A DNA stretch of 64,000 nt from Terriglobales bacterium (GTDB lineage: Bacteria; Acidobacteriota; Terriglobia; Terriglobales; Acidobacteriaceae): assembly GCA_035764005.1 (NCBI GenBank), contig DASTZZ010000033.1:1-64000 (forward strand), given 5' to 3'. Below, piece by piece: positions 26,911 through 35,500 of this stretch; the stretch's first letter is position 1, and the number at the start of each line of letters is the position of its first letter. A program made the position numbers and the translations under genes. Under the pieces are notes generated by a model. That model was given only the letters and a program-made list of their open reading frames with translations, searched no databases and was not told the DNA's origin.

Positions 26911-27888
26911 TCAGTGTGGACGTTGACTCTCAGCCGTTTGCGGTCCATTTTGTCGCGAAGCCGCCGGAGCAGGCGATTGGGAAGCGGAAGCCTTAGGCGC
27001 AGGTGGCGGATTTTCGCCGGCATCCTTCAGAGCGCGGTCGATCACTGAACTTAATGCAGCCTCAGACACGACTCCCTCAATGCGCTCTCCGTTAACGAAC
27101 ATAGTGGGAGTGGCGCCGACGCCAAGCTTGTCTCCCTCCTTCATCGAGGCGCGCACAACAGTGTCATCCTGCTTCTTGATGCAGGCATCGAGACTCGCCG
27201 AGTCGAGCTTGTGCTTGGTACCAAGATCCCGCGTGAGTTGATCGATTCGTCCGTACTCCTGGTCAATATCACGCTTTTCGCCGTTAATTTCCTTTTGATT
27301 CGCGTGGATGTAATCAGCGAACTCCCAATAGGCATCGCCATTTTGAGCCGCAAGGCAATTAGCATCTACGGCCGCGTGCATGGCCCATGGATGAATCTCA
27401 ACCAAAGGGTAGTCCTTGTAAATGATTTTGACCTGGCTGCCGTAGCTCTTCATCAGGTCGGGAAAGAGCGTCTGGTGCATCCGCGAGCAGAACGGACATT
27501 CAAAATCGTCGTAATTAACGATGGTCACCTTGGCATCCTTGTTTCCTCTTTCGGGACGGCCTTCGGTGTTGATCGTGTCCATCAGGTCTTTACTGATGTC
27601 GAGCTTCTCCCACTCAATCAGCGTCTTGTCATCTTTGGAAATGAGGAACTGATGCGTGCTGGTATGACTGCTGTTGGAGAGCGTTACAGGAACCATGTCA
27701 TACCCGGGAATTTCGCTTGGGCTACGCTTGCCAACCGAGACTTCAAGTGACGACGGAAGCTGAAACGTGCTGCGCACCTTCTGCGCGATCCTGCGATTTA
27801 AGGCCGCCGCGTCGGTGCTTTTATTGGATTGGGCTGAGCAGCCCAGTGTGAATGCAAGCGCGCAAACAAGAGTGAGTCGGAATTTCAA
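26911..27888 (-). CDS. DsbA-like thioredoxin-fold lipoprotein
   Basis: An exported thiol-disulfide oxidoreductase. A lipobox ends at C17 (FTLGCS). An N-terminal extension (about 25-105) resembles those found ahead of DsbA/DsbC-like domains. The thioredoxin domain has the active site C131-P-F-C134, the cis-proline GATPTMFVNG and a DsbA helical insert. The last 35 residues are proline-, alanine- and serine-rich. The family takes electrons from substrate thiols or works as a reductase depending on its partner; no DsbB or VKOR is seen nearby. It lies upstream of the parvulin gene. Confidence 0.87.
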   Translation of the reverse strand: MKFRLTLVCALAFTLGCSAQSNKSTDAAALNRRIAQKVRSTFQLPSSLEVSVGKRSPSEIPGYDMVPVTLSNSSHTSTHQFLISKDDKTLIEWEKLDISKDLMDTINTEGRPERGNKDAKVTIVNYDDFECPFCSRMHQTLFPDLMKSYGSQVKIIYKDYPLVEIHPWAMHAAVDANCLAAQNGDAYWEFADYIHANQKEINGEKRDIDQEYGRIDQLTRDLGTKHKLDSASLDACIKKQDDTVVRASMKEGDKLGVGATPTMFVNGERIEGVVSEAALSSVIDRALKDAGENPPPAPKASASQSPAPAASRQNGPQTAESQRPH

Positions 27889-28004
27889 GAACGTGAGTAC
27901 CTCTGAGACTGGGGGTAGCTTGATTATCTCACGCGCTTTCTGCGATAAAAATTTCAGAGTAGCAGGATGTAGTTACTTTCGGTCTAACCCAGACGGGAAT
28001 CAGC

Positions 28005-29372
28005 TTAGCTTGCTTCGGATGTATCGCCTTGCGCGAGGATATCGTACAGGTCCGTGAGACTGATCCTCAAAATCTCGGCAGCACGTCCAGCATTGCCGTG
28101 CACGGCCTGCAGTACTTCATGCACGTATTGTCGTTGTGCTTCGTGCAAAGACATCATCGTTGCTGCCGCCCCTGGGTCGGCCTTCAAAGCAACGGGGAAG
28201 TGGCCCACGTCGAGTACTTCGCCTTCGCTGCGTCTCACCGCTGCTGCGATCACTTCCTCCAATTCGCGAACGTTCCCCGGCCAGCGATGATGCATTAACA
28301 AATCCTGCGCACGCCGCGTGAGACCGGTGATCGGTTTGCCGTATTGATCTGCATACTCCTCGACAAAGTGGCGCTGCAGCAGCGGCAGGTCTTCCGCTCG
28401 TTCTCGGAGGCTGGGAAGCTTCAAGTGGAGCGGTGACAAACGATAATAGAGGTCTTCGCGGAACCGTCCGTCTGCCACGGCGGTGCACAGATCTTGTTCA
28501 GTCGTCGCGATCATCCGTACGTCGACTCGCCTCGGAGTCGTCGAGCCCAGCCGCTGAAGCTCGCCACTTTGAAGTACACGCAGAAGCTTCGACTGTAGAG
28601 ATAGGGGCATTTCGTAGATGTGATCGAGGACAAGTGTCCCGCGATGGGCGCGCTCGAGCAGTCCGGATGCATCCTTCAGCAAACCGGGCAATGACCAATT
28701 TTCGGATCCAAAAAACTCTCTTTCGGCCGACGACTCTCGCAAACTGGCGCAGTTGGCGACCAGAAAGGGACCATCGTGAGCCGGCGAGAGCTTGTGCAGC
28801 GCGCGGGCGATAGTCTTCTTTCCTGTTCCGGGAGCACCATTTACCAGAGCGGTGCGGAAATGCGGAGCTACGCGCGCCACTTTGTTGAAGAGTTCCAGCA
28901 TTCGAGGACTGCGCCCAACCATTCCCTGAAATCGAAAAGAGGCAGCGAGTTCGGCGTCGAGCTCGCTCGTTCGGCGGTTCTTCTCGGCGGCGTCGAGGGA
29001 GCGTTCAACACGCGCTCGAAGTTCCGTCACGGGAATTGGCTTGCCGAGAAAATCTGCCGCGCCCTTTTCGATAGCTTCAATGGCCAGCGAAGACGAATAG
29101 TCCCCGGACAGCAGAATGACTTCTATACGCGAATCAAATTCCGCAATTTGTTCGAGCACCTTCATCCCACTCGTGTCGCGCAGGTGCAGATCGAGAATGA
29201 CGACCCGCGGATGATGCTGAACGAGCATTCTGATTCCGCTTTTGGCATCGGTCGCCACGAGGACATCGAGCGGCATGTCGCTGAAGATATCCGGCATCAG
29301 TTCAGCGACGTGCGGTTCGTCATCGATCACCAACAGCGCGATCTTTTGCGGCGGCTCTAGAACAAGGACCAT
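28005..29372 (-). CDS. NtrC-like response regulator lacking the sigma-54 contact motif
   Basis: A 455-residue regulator: receiver domain (about 10-125, DDE at 17-19, phospho-acceptor D61, K111), AAA+ domain (about 150-385) and a Fis-type helix-turn-helix (about 415-445, NAGRAAEILRISLTDLYDIL). Walker A is intact (GAPGTGK, 179-185). The GAFTGA loop expected after EFFG is absent: this region reads GSENWSLPG (222-230). Walker B is LVLDH, not DE. ATP hydrolysis and sigma-54 activation are therefore doubtful; it may act with sigma-70 or as a repressor. The ATG at 29372 gives a normal receiver start. No histidine kinase is adjacent. Confidence 0.88.
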   Translation of the reverse strand: MVLVLEPPQKIALLVIDDEPHVAELMPDIFSDMPLDVLVATDAKSGIRMLVQHHPRVVILDLHLRDTSGMKVLEQIAEFDSRIEVILLSGDYSSSLAIEAIEKGAADFLGKPIPVTELRARVERSLDAAEKNRRTSELDAELAASFRFQGMVGRSPRMLELFNKVARVAPHFRTALVNGAPGTGKKTIARALHKLSPAHDGPFLVANCASLRESSAEREFFGSENWSLPGLLKDASGLLERAHRGTLVLDHIYEMPLSLQSKLLRVLQSGELQRLGSTTPRRVDVRMIATTEQDLCTAVADGRFREDLYYRLSPLHLKLPSLRERAEDLPLLQRHFVEEYADQYGKPITGLTRRAQDLLMHHRWPGNVRELEEVIAAAVRRSEGEVLDVGHFPVALKADPGAAATMMSLHEAQRQYVHEVLQAVHGNAGRAAEILRISLTDLYDILAQGDTSEAS

Positions 29373-29463
29373 AATGAGGCGCGACAGCGGGGGTGTAGGA
29401 AATCTATCACTTGACCAGGGGGCTTGTAATCCCCAGCAGGATAGAACCCGTACCGAAGGACAT

Positions 29464-29595
29464 GACACGGATCACGCGGATTTTACGGATTGAACTGAGA
29501 GCCTGTCTGCTTTCTTACGCTCAGGTGAGCACGCCGCTCGATCAATTCTTACTTCACAAGTGTGATCTGTGAAATCCGTGCGATCCGTCTGGTGT
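29464..29595. repeat. Inverted-repeat element, acacggatcac family
   Basis: The left arm (29464-29491, gacacggatcacgcggattt) and right arm (29561-29595, gaaatccgtgcgatccgtct) are near reverse complements, about 70 bases apart. The element occupies the gap between the 181-residue membrane protein gene and the response regulator gene, which are on the same strand. Confidence 0.65.
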
Positions 29596-29608
29596 TTTGG
29601 TTTCCGGT

Positions 29609-30154
29609 TCAGTACCAGAAATGCTCGACCACGGCGTGTTCCAAGTCGGGGAAGTTGGATTCGCAGAACAGGCTGAGGCGCGAACCAACCTGGTTGTAGA
29701 GGTCTGTGATGTGCCGCCAGGAGGGAATCTCGCAATTGATGAAATAGCAGATCCAGATCGCGAACAAGCCTCGCAGAAGAGCCATGCGTAATTCCATGGC
29801 AGACGATCGAATTTCGGAGCCGAACTCCACAAAGCTCGAATGTTGGCTCGTGGCAAGCACTTCACCATATGCAAGCAGCAATGATGAGTTGCGCAAAGCC
29901 GACAAATAGTAGGCGTGAACCGCCTTCAGGCGCAGATGTTTCAGGCGTAGGTAGTCCTTCCTGGATACGTTGGCGCGAAGGTAATGATCGTCGCTGTAAG
30001 AGGCCAGGTGACGAAAAGAAGCTGCGTTGACCGGTTCGAGGTGATCCAAAAGTTCCACGAGATTCGCCGGGTGACGAACTGCGCCAAGCAATAGCTTGAC
30101 CAGCAGGACATTCGCAAGAATCAGCAGCAGGACCGCAACGATCGTGAAGGTCAC
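29609..30154 (-). CDS. Unknown membrane-associated protein, 181 aa
   Basis: I do not recognise the family. It has an N-terminal hydrophobic segment (about 3-26, IVAVLLLILANVLLVKLLLGAV) followed by a soluble helical part rich in H, Y and R (HLRLKAVHAYYLSALRN). A second possible hydrophobic stretch is near 128-143 (GLFAIWICYFINC). The GTG start overlaps the TGA of the upstream 7-TM gene by four bases (GTGA), so the two are co-translated and probably work together. It is the third gene of the peptide, 7-TM, this-gene order. Confidence 0.7.
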   Translation of the reverse strand: MTFTIVAVLLLILANVLLVKLLLGAVRHPANLVELLDHLEPVNAASFRHLASYSDDHYLRANVSRKDYLRLKHLRLKAVHAYYLSALRNSSLLLAYGEVLATSQHSSFVEFGSEIRSSAMELRMALLRGLFAIWICYFINCEIPSWRHITDLYNQVGSRLSLFCESNFPDLEHAVVEHFWY

Positions 30155-30888
30155 TTACGCACCGCTCCTCTCATCGATTCAGCCCATTCCAGGAGCTCAG
30201 GGCGCACATCTGTAGCGACTGTTTCGGTCACAGGACTGCGGAGGAAGTAGAAGGCAAAGATGGCTATCGCGCCGTCGAAAGCTAGGGTTTCGATCCAGCT
30301 CGCAAGTATCGCCGGCTGAGAGAAAGTGCTTACCCAGGAGAGTCCCGTAAATACGATCAGATCAGCTGCCCCGAGCAAGCCGAGCCCGGCTGCGATTCCG
30401 CAGTGGGCGGCTCTCCATCGTATTCCGAGGATCAGCGTCGTTATCAAGACGAAGACGAAGAGTCCAACCTCGGTAAAACTGAGGATCAGTTCGGCTCGGG
30501 TGACCCTCTGGGGCCATGCCTGATCGCGCATGAACCCCAGGTTTAGAGCCACTCCAGTAAACCAAATTGCCGAGACGACAAACTCAAATCCATGGCGGCG
30601 GACCCCATCAAGCGAAGGGTATTTTTCAAGAAAGCGTACAAAAACTGTACGCAGGAGGAGCAGTATCAGAAGAACGCTGAGGAAGCTGGTAGTCCAATAC
30701 GAATAGAAATACGCTTTGTAAGAAATCAACTTACATATAAACTCTATGACCAGCCTGAGGCATTGAAAGGAAGCATAGGCCCAGAAAATCGGATAAGAAG
30801 TATGCTGCTTCCTCCGGTACATGGCGACCGCGATAGCAGCCAAGACCGGAATGGGAAGCAGCCAAAACGCGTATAGAGCCAGTCGCAT
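30151..30888 (-). CDS. Unknown seven-transmembrane protein
   Basis: 245 residues with seven clear hydrophobic segments at about 4-24, 33-54, 59-82, 102-122, 132-154, 160-185 and 195-217, and a short charged C-terminus (about 220-245). No catalytic motif is visible. The layout resembles small sensory or receptor-like 7-TM proteins, but that is shape only. It starts 27 bp after a 49-residue secreted-peptide gene and overlaps the next gene, so the three look like one transcription unit. Confidence 0.72.
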   Translation of the reverse strand: MRLALYAFWLLPIPVLAAIAVAMYRRKQHTSYPIFWAYASFQCLRLVIEFICKLISYKAYFYSYWTTSFLSVLLILLLLRTVFVRFLEKYPSLDGVRRHGFEFVVSAIWFTGVALNLGFMRDQAWPQRVTRAELILSFTEVGLFVFVLITTLILGIRWRAAHCGIAAGLGLLGAADLIVFTGLSWVSTFSQPAILASWIETLAFDGAIAIFAFYFLRSPVTETVATDVRPELLEWAESMRGAVRK

Positions 30889-30914
30889 CTGCGCTGGCTA
30901 GGGTACCACTGAAT

Positions 30915-31064
30915 TTACGGCAGAGCGAGCGGGTTATCGCCGATGACACATCCAGTCGGGTTGTCCGGGGGACAAATTGGCATTGGTCCTGGGTTGTCAG
31001 AGAGTTGCCGCGAGATTGGTGCCGTGAGGACGAGAGTTAGAACTACAAGACCGAGTTTTTTCAC
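30915..31064 (-). CDS. Small secreted peptide with DNP repeats, 49 aa
   Basis: A short gene with a near-ideal ribosome-binding site (aaggaggt, seven bases before GTG). The product has a textbook signal sequence (MKKLGLVVLTLVLTAP). The mature tail is short, Pro/Asn-rich and has two cysteines: SDNPGPMPICPPDNP then TGCVIGDNPLALP, in which the tripeptide DNP occurs three times. A plausible mature product of about 30 residues could be cyclised by the cysteine pair. It is the first gene of a set with a 7-TM protein and is divergent from the 132-residue gene at 31168. Function unknown; a signal or effector peptide is the inference. Confidence 0.68.
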   Translation of the reverse strand: MKKLGLVVLTLVLTAPISRQLSDNPGPMPICPPDNPTGCVIGDNPLALP

Positions 31065-31145
31065 AGTGCGATACCTCCTTGTCGATATGCACGGTGATGG
31101 TCTTGCTTGGTAGTGATTTTTGGGTGATTTTGCTTTTGGTTTTAC

Positions 31146-31165
31146 AAATTACATATTTGTAATTT
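31146..31165. promoter_or_regulatory. Perfect palindromic operator candidate
   Basis: The arms aaattaca (31146-31153) and tgtaattt (31158-31165) are perfect inverted repeats around tatt. The site ends three bases before the first ATG of the 132-residue gene and lies in the control region shared with the divergent peptide gene. On the other strand it reads aaattacaaatatgtaattt, identical at 17 of 20 positions to the site at 32377-32396. Confidence 0.65.
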
Positions 31166-31167
31166 TT

Positions 31168-31566
31168 ATGATGAATCCGGTCGGCCACGAAGCTTCTCGG
31201 ACGCTCTCCGCCATCCAAGGTCAGTTCGCGCGCCTTGCATACCTCGCCAGCCTTCAGCAGACCCCCGGAAACTATCGCCATTGGGGTCTGGCGCGTGAAT
31301 TCGGCGACGAGGAAGTATCGCGCGCCTTCCACCATTCGCATCGCATGGTGCTGGAGACAGTGCTCCAGACGGATTTAGCCGAACTCCTTGGCGATCTTCA
31401 ACTTGGAGCCGAGGAGGAGGGCCAGTCGCCGACAGAATTCGTGGAATACCTGCTTTCCACTCCTCTAGTGCGCACCTCGGAATGGCCCTCACATAGCCAC
31501 GAGCACTTCAACTTTGTACTGGAATCGCTGAGGTCTCTCGCTCAGGCTCGCGCAAAGCGCTCTTGA
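31168..31566 (+). CDS. Unknown protein, 132 aa, linked to the XRE regulator
   Basis: I do not recognise a domain. The start at 31168 (with a second ATG at 31171) gives MMNPVGHEASRTLSAIQ; the upstream part of the frame is hydrophobic only because it reads through the operator. The protein is predicted mostly helical, rich in H, E and L (GLAREFGDEEVSRAFHHSHRMVLETVL, DLAELLGDLQLGAEEE). Its 3' end overlaps the end of the XRE regulator gene by 59 bp on the other strand. It shares an operator-like site with that regulator, so the two are probably co-regulated. Confidence 0.65.
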   Translation: MMNPVGHEASRTLSAIQGQFARLAYLASLQQTPGNYRHWGLAREFGDEEVSRAFHHSHRMVLETVLQTDLAELLGDLQLGAEEEGQSPTEFVEYLLSTPLVRTSEWPSHSHEHFNFVLESLRSLAQARAKRS

Positions 31567-32299
31567 GTTTCATTGCAATCCCTACAACGCGTCCAACTAC
31601 TTCGATTTCATCGGGATAGCGGAAATTGCGCGCGGGCAATCCGGATAGCGCGTGCGGCTGTACCTGAATTTCACGGCTGCTGATCAGTGCACACCATCCA
31701 CAGATGTAGCTGTCGTGGGTTTCGAGGAAATACACTGGCCGCTCAAAGTCCGAAACCCATGGCCCTGTCTCTATAGAAGTCAGCTTCGGATCCACTTGGA
31801 CAAAGCTTCCGGGCAGAATCATCGGGTAAAGGGTATAGTCCTCTGTTCCCACGTAACCGTATGTATATTCACTATTTTGCAACGTGTGGAGCGCAGCGAT
31901 CGGCCGCACGCCCCATTCCTGAATCATGCGCCGGATGTAACTGGTTTTCTTGTCATCGAACAGAGGATCAAGCCTGACAGGAAGTTCACAGGTTTCGACG
32001 CGGGCATTCTCTATCAGGTGAGTCTTGCGCACCGGAGCCACGGTGCTGATAGTCTGTCTCTCGATGCCATACCACTCCAGCAGCTCGCAAATACTGCGGC
32101 GATAGATAATGGCGAGCGCTTCGAGCTTGTAGATTCCCGGCAGGACGCCTTTGCTCTCAATATTTGACAGCCGGCTCTGCGCCACCCAATAGCGCATGTT
32201 GTCCCGGTCAGCTGCAAGGCGCAGACTGGCGTCCTCCACATCCTTCAGAGTAAATCCGAGCTTGTCGCGGAGCTTACGAAGTCGTTCTCCTGGTGTCAT
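31508..32299 (-). CDS. XRE-family regulator with S24/LexA-like C-terminal domain
   Basis: A 263-residue DNA-binding protein. The helix-turn-helix covers about 3-62 (GERLRKLRDKLGFTLKDVEDAS, YWVAQSRLSNIESKGVLPGIYKLEALAIIY). The C-terminal part (about 150-250) has the S24 pattern YTLYPMILPGSFVQVDP, PVYFLETHDSYICGWC and VVGRVVGIA. The nucleophile serine normally before MxPxxxxGD is not seen, so self-cleavage is unlikely and this half may sense a ligand or dimerise. The ATG at 32299 follows AAGGGG. Two matching sites lie upstream (32311-32330, 32377-32396), suggesting autoregulation. Confidence 0.85.
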   Translation of the reverse strand: MTPGERLRKLRDKLGFTLKDVEDASLRLAADRDNMRYWVAQSRLSNIESKGVLPGIYKLEALAIIYRRSICELLEWYGIERQTISTVAPVRKTHLIENARVETCELPVRLDPLFDDKKTSYIRRMIQEWGVRPIAALHTLQNSEYTYGYVGTEDYTLYPMILPGSFVQVDPKLTSIETGPWVSDFERPVYFLETHDSYICGWCALISSREIQVQPHALSGLPARNFRYPDEIEVVGRVVGIAMKLKSALREPERETSAIPVQS

Positions 32300-32310
32300 T
32301 AGTTGTCCCC

Positions 32311-32330
32311 TTCTTACGAAAATGAAAACT
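32311..32330. promoter_or_regulatory. Operator candidate next to the XRE start
   Basis: Contains ttacgaaaatgaaa (32314-32327), the exact 14-mer found on the opposite strand within 32377-32396. The two copies face each other about 50 bases apart, directly upstream of the regulator's ribosome-binding site, as expected for autoregulation by looping or by two dimers. Confidence 0.6.
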
Positions 32331-32376
32331 CCGATGACACGATACAGGCCCAAGACAAGACCAATCCACCGCAATG

Positions 32377-32396
32377 AAATTTCATTTTCGTAATTT
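32377..32396. promoter_or_regulatory. Distal operator candidate of the XRE regulator
   Basis: On the minus strand it reads aaattacgaaaatgaaattt, differing at three positions from the palindrome at 31146-31165 and sharing a 14-mer with 32311-32330. The AT-rich run after it (taatttttta) stands out from the GC-rich surroundings. Confidence 0.6.
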
Positions 32397-32539
32397 TTTA
32401 ATCTGTGGGGAGAACTCAACGTGGGGCCGGCCGCCCTCGGCCGGGTTTTGCGTGGCAGCACCTAAAGCAGGAGGAGACCGGAAATGCATCACAATCAACA
32501 CCCGGGCGAGGGTACCCGGCTCCGCGCCATACGAAAACA

Positions 32540-32565
32540 AAAGGCCAGCCTTTCGGCTGGCCTTT
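32540..32565 (-). terminator. Intrinsic terminator of the TonB receptor gene
   Basis: A perfect 11-bp stem: aaaggccagcc (32540-32550) with ggctggccttt (32555-32565) and a 4-base loop. On the minus strand the stem is followed by a T-rich run (ccttttgttttcg). It lies 20 bp past the end of the receptor gene. Confidence 0.85.
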
Positions 32566-32585
32566 ATCGCGAGCGTGGATGCTGA

Positions 32586-35500
32586 TTAGAACGTGTACTG
32601 CAACACGCCCTTGACGACGCGCTGCCCCTGACGTCCTTGCTGCAGGTTCAGGAAGCTGCCGGTGCCATCGAGCACGTTCATGTCAATTCCAGGCGTGTAG
32701 TCGTAGTTCGCGTGATTGAGCACGTTGTAGAACTCAGCACGCAGACGAAGCTCCTGCCCTTCCCACTTCGGCATCCTGATCGTGCGCGTGACTGCAGTGT
32801 TCAGGTTGTAGGAGCCTGGCTGGATGTAAGTATTGCGACCCACATTGCCCACTCCAGGAGCGACGATCCAGTGAACGTTGCTGGCAGTGGTCGGAGCGCC
32901 CGTGTCGTTGTTGTAGATGGTGCCCGGGGTGCCACCGACGAAGATTCCATCGATGCCCACAGAGGTGATCGGCGCAGTAACGTTGCCGAGGAAGGGGCGC
33001 CCGTTGGCGGTATTACCGTCGCCATTGGTGTCGATCCCCGCGACGGAAATCGTCGCCGGCTCACCCGACTGCAAGCTCAGCACGTTCGCGAACTCCCATC
33101 CATTGCTGAGCAGGCTCAGAGCGTGGGTGAACTGATTGCTATTCGAGTTGTATCCAGGAACCGAGTAAACGAAGCTCGTTACCCAGCGATGACGCGAGTC
33201 GAACGCCGAGAGTGCGCGCTCGCCTTTGCGTCCATCAGGGAAATACGGGCTCTGCGGAACGACCGTGAAGGTGCCGAGACCGTAATACACGTCGGAGCCG
33301 TTGTCGATTGCCTTGCTGAAGGTGTAAGCACTGCGGAATAGCAGCCCGCGAGCGAAGTGACGCTCCACTTCGGCACTCAAGCCGTTGTAGTGCGAGTCGC
33401 CGCTGTTATCGCGAACCGTGATCGGTCCACGTGCGGGATTCAGGCGCGGCAAGTATGCAAGCGCGCCAGATCCCAGTGCGTTCGGATCGTACCCGGCAAA
33501 GGCGTTGATCGTGTCGGACTCGAAGAGATGCTCGCCGCGAGTCCCCACGTATGCCAATGTCATGATCATCGATGCCGGCAGTTCGCGCTGTACGTCGAGG
33601 TTCCACTGATAGATCTTCGGGTTCTGCAGGTCCGAAGCCACCGAAGTCTGTCCAGCGAGCGGATTCAAAACGGGACTTTGCTGCGCGATCAACGTGCTCG
33701 CGTTGGCGAGTCCGCGTCCGCTGGTTCCGACGATGCTATCGGCAACCGCGTTCGGAGCGGAGGCCTGCACGTTGTCGAGCATCAGCGTGTAGAACGAGTC
33801 ATAGAAGACGCCGAAGCCGCCGCGGAACACAGTTTTCTTCTCACCTAGAATGCCGGGCAAGAAGTTCGGGCTGTAAGTCACGCCAATGCGAGGACCGAAG
33901 TTGTTGGTGTCGTTCTTCACCATGACCTTATCGGTCAAGTTGTTGAACGGACCGTTCGCAAGATTAAACGCGGGATACGCTTCGTAATTTTCAGGATTGC
34001 CGGCGTACTCATAGCGCAGCCCGAGAGAGAGTGTCAAATTGGGACGAGCCTTCCATGTATCTTCGAGGAAGTAGCCCTGCTGCGTCATCTTGGGCGCCGC
34101 TACCGGGCTACCGAAGCTGATTGCGCCAAAGGTGCCGAGCCCTGTGAAGTCGTCGAGGAAGTTGCCGAACGGAGTGAATCCGCCGCCGGCATTGTAGGTT
34201 TCAGTTCCGAAGTAGTTGAACGGAATGTGATCGTTCACCAGCAGGTGCGCAACATCGGCGCCCAGCTTCCAGGTGTGGTTGCCGCGAGTGTAGGTGAATG
34301 CGTCCTGTTCCTGATAGGTCTGGTGACCGCGTCCCTGCGGCACGATTGGAGCAACACCGAGCAGGGACAGACGCGAGATGCCGTTGATGGTGATGCGAGG
34401 CTCGGTGTAGAGGGGGTTCTTCAAGCTGTCCGGCTCAGGAGCAAATTCGAAATCGAACTTGCCATAGGACGAACGGAATTCGTTTACCGCATTCGGGGTG
34501 AACGTGTGAGTCCACGATCCGCCGATGTTCTGCGAAGGTCCACCCTGATTCGTGTCAAAGCCAGGGAGTGAAGTCGGATTGTTGTAGAAGTCCGGGCTTA
34601 CTTTGTTGTAGTCGTGCAGATAACGCACGGCGATCACGTTGCGCTCAGAGGCAACGTAATCAACCTTGAAGCTGTATTGTGTGTCTGGCTGCTGTTGCGG
34701 AGGAGGCGTGCGCTGCACCAGGCCGAATTCGATGTTCTGTCCGGCACCGTTGCTCTGCGTGTTCACGTTGAAGGTGTTGCCGCTGGCGCGCAGATTGCCG
34801 AAATACTGCAGCAACAGGTTGGCGTTTGCGCTTCCATACGCCTGAAGCTGCGATGCGCCCAAAGCTGTCGGGGCGGCGATCACGGCTGGCGTCGAGTTGC
34901 CGTAAAAGCGCTGCCACTCCGGAGTGAAGAAGAAGAACAGCTTGTTCTTCACCACGGGACCACCTACTGCGAATCCAAAAGTGTGCGTGTCGTAGCGAGC
35001 CTTGTCGTTCGAAGTCGCGCCGGCAAGTCCAGACTGCGCATCGACCGAATTCAGTCCGGAACCGCTGTAGTTGTCCCAAACTGAACCGTGAAAATTGTTG
35101 CTGCCGCTCTTGTAAATCACGTTGGTGACCGAAGCTCCACCGCGTCCGAATTCGGCCGAGTAGGAGTTCGTCAACACCGAGACTTCCTGAATAGCGTTCG
35201 GATTGATCGGCTGGAACGCCTGACCTTGCACGCCGTTGTCGTTGTTATCTTGACCGTCAATCAGGAAGTTGTTCGAGCGCGTGTTAAGCCCGTTCACGGA
35301 GAAGCCCGTTCCATTCGCGAAGTTGCGTCCAGTCTCGTTCACATCGGCAACGCCGGGAAGAGTCGTCGCCAGCGAGATTGGATTGAAGTTCTGAATGGGA
35401 AGGCTGGTGACTTCCTTGTTGCTGATGGTGTGTGTGATGGCTGCCGTCTGTGTCTCAACGCCGTTGTTCGTTGCTTCGACAGTGACAGACTCGCTCTTAA

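Noticed and set aside
30997-31341. Minus-strand 114-codon frame across the peptide/132-aa control region
   Set aside because: It is out of frame with the peptide gene, would run through its ribosome-binding site and the operator, and lacks its own.
28005-32396. Prophage remnant around the XRE/S24-like gene
   Set aside because: No integrase, terminase, attachment site or other phage gene is recognisable around it.
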